A stretch of DNA of 6,170 nucleotides. Origin: Saprospiraceae bacterium (GTDB lineage: Bacteria; Bacteroidota; Bacteroidia; Chitinophagales; Saprospiraceae). The position numbers and the translations under genes were made by a program. The stretch lies in the NCBI GenBank assembly GCA_020437045.1, contig JAGQWV010000326.1, positions 1 to 6,170 of the forward strand, in the 5' to 3' direction. Positions 5,324 to 6,170 of this stretch are shown here, in pieces (within the stretch, counting starts at the first letter, position 1; each line of letters starts with the position of its first letter). The notes below the pieces were generated by a model. The model was not told the origin of the DNA, did not search any database, and saw nothing but the letters and a program-made list of their open reading frames with translations.

Positions 5324-6170
5324 TTTTGCGAATAGTAGGACTGTTATTATTGTTTTCTAACCTGTGGCTGTTGCCGGTCGGTTTAAGCCAAAACCTCCAC
5401 TTTCGTCACTTCACCAAAGAACAGGGACTGGCAAGCAATAACGTACGATGCATTCTTCAGGATAGACAGGGGTACCTTTGGATTGGCACGGCCAATGGAC
5501 TGAGTCGGTATGATGGCTATCAGTTTGTCAATTACGTAAATAGACAGGATGATACCACCAGTATTTCTGATAATTATATTAATGCCATCAGTCAGGACCG
5601 TCAAGGCTACATTTGGGTCGGTACTAATAATGCTCTTAACAGCTTTAACCCTCTGACCCGTAAGTTCAACCACTATGGTTTGCATCGGGAAGTCGGGAGC
5701 GAAGGAGATGCCAGGATTTCTGCCATCTATGTAGATATGCATGATAATGTATGGGCCGGTACCCGGTTTGGATTGTTGCATTTGGATCGCACCGCTGGTC
5801 AGATCAAGGAGTACCCGATTGACTCTTCGATCAGATCTTTTCCTTATTTCGAAATATCAGCCATCACAGAGGCACCCCACTTACAATCTGGTGATTTAGT
5901 CATCGGAACATGGGGAATGGGCACCTATCTTTTTGATAAAGAAAAATCACTATACCAGCCTATAGTATTGCAGGATTTATCATTGCCGGTCTGGATCAAC
6001 CAATTATTCAAAGACCCTGCTGGCAACGTCTGGGCTGCGGCAAATAGTGCTTCGTTATATCAGTTGGATGCCCCTAAAAATCAGTTTGTGATAAAAAGGG
6101 CGGATTCGGACACCCCCGGTCGAGATCTGCATTCTATTTTTATCAATAAGGAGGGTAGTGTTCTTGTAGG
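5320..6170 (+). CDS. Periplasmic beta-propeller sensor (Reg_prop repeats), probably hybrid two-component sensor, 3' end outside the window
   Basis: The frame runs open from the ATG at 5320 to the right edge (283 codons plus two bases). Residues 1-23 form a signal peptide or N-terminal anchor (MILRIVGLLLLFSNLWLLPVGLS). The sequence then opens with the family hallmark (HFTKEQGLASNNV, CILQDRQGYLWIGTANGLSRYDG). Reg_prop blades with the D-x-x-G-x-(L/I/V)-W-(I/V/A)-G-T pattern are visible at about 42-66, 86-111 and 133-157, with weaker ones near 179-206 and 226-250 and another starting at 271. In Bacteroidota such proteins normally have two seven-blade propellers, a Y_Y_Y domain and a membrane helix. 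They then have a histidine kinase, often with receiver and AraC domains (hybrid sensor), or a LytTR or LuxR output; the output domain here is not visible. An in-frame TGA at 5278 and no other ATG between it and 5320 fix the start. An antisense open frame inside it is a shadow. Confidence 0.93.
   Translation, partial: MILRIVGLLLLFSNLWLLPVGLSQNLHFRHFTKEQGLASNNVRCILQDRQGYLWIGTANGLSRYDGYQFVNYVNRQDDTTSISDNYINAISQDRQGYIWVGTNNALNSFNPLTRKFNHYGLHREVGSEGDARISAIYVDMHDNVWAGTRFGLLHLDRTAGQIKEYPIDSSIRSFPYFEISAITEAPHLQSGDLVIGTWGMGTYLFDKEKSLYQPIVLQDLSLPVWINQLFKDPAGNVWAAANSASLYQLDAPKNQFVIKRADSDTPGRDLHSIFINKEGSVLV

Noticed and set aside
5383..5781. 132-codon open frame antisense to the propeller sensor
   Set aside because: The plus strand here encodes near-consensus Reg_prop blades with a signal peptide; the antisense translation has no domain or start context.

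Overview
The window looks like a chromosomal stretch from a member of the Bacteroidota, probably of the Saprospiraceae/Cytophagia type; the genus cannot be read from it. The grounds are a signal peptide ending in SAQ, starts preceded by A-rich sequence instead of Shine-Dalgarno motifs, a MacB/FtsX-like permease of the roughly 790-residue type common in this phylum, a NarL-class two-component pair, and a large beta-propeller (Reg_prop) sensor. No tRNA, rRNA, CRISPR array or insertion sequence was seen.

Layout. Bases 1-1421 hold a two-component pair on the plus strand: the C-terminal part of a HAMP/HisKA_3 histidine kinase, cut by the left window edge, and its NarL/FixJ-type response regulator, joined by an ATGA overlap. 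A three-armed inverted repeat follows the regulator's stop codon (1424-1460). Next comes a gene for a small, basic, secreted protein with a repeated GP(S/G)AKNY motif (1552-1878), ending in a good intrinsic terminator. Converging on it from the minus strand is a MacB/FtsX-like ABC transporter permease. Its natural start is at 4293, but codon 40 is an in-frame TGA, so only 1930-4161 is open. The upstream spacer (4294-4754) carries, on the minus strand, a match to an extracytoplasmic-function (ECF) sigma promoter (TGTAAC-N16-CGTC). A single-domain CheY-like response regulator follows on the plus strand (4755-5135). After a 184-base gap comes the N-terminal part of a large periplasmic beta-propeller sensor (5320 to the right edge), probably a hybrid kinase or a Y_Y_Y-type sensor.

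How the genes may work together. Most of the window is signal transduction: a membrane kinase with its DNA-binding regulator, a stand-alone receiver, and the start of a propeller sensor. The secreted protein downstream of the palindromic repeat is a plausible target of the NarL-type regulator, but that is inference. The permease resembles those tied to envelope stress or antimicrobial-peptide export, which fits an ECF promoter, but its first membrane helix is cut off by the TGA.

The best leads are the interrupted permease with an apparently intact promoter, the three-armed repeat, the repeat-bearing secreted protein, and a 38-codon ORF overlapping the propeller gene's start. I saw no clear evidence of a wholly new system.
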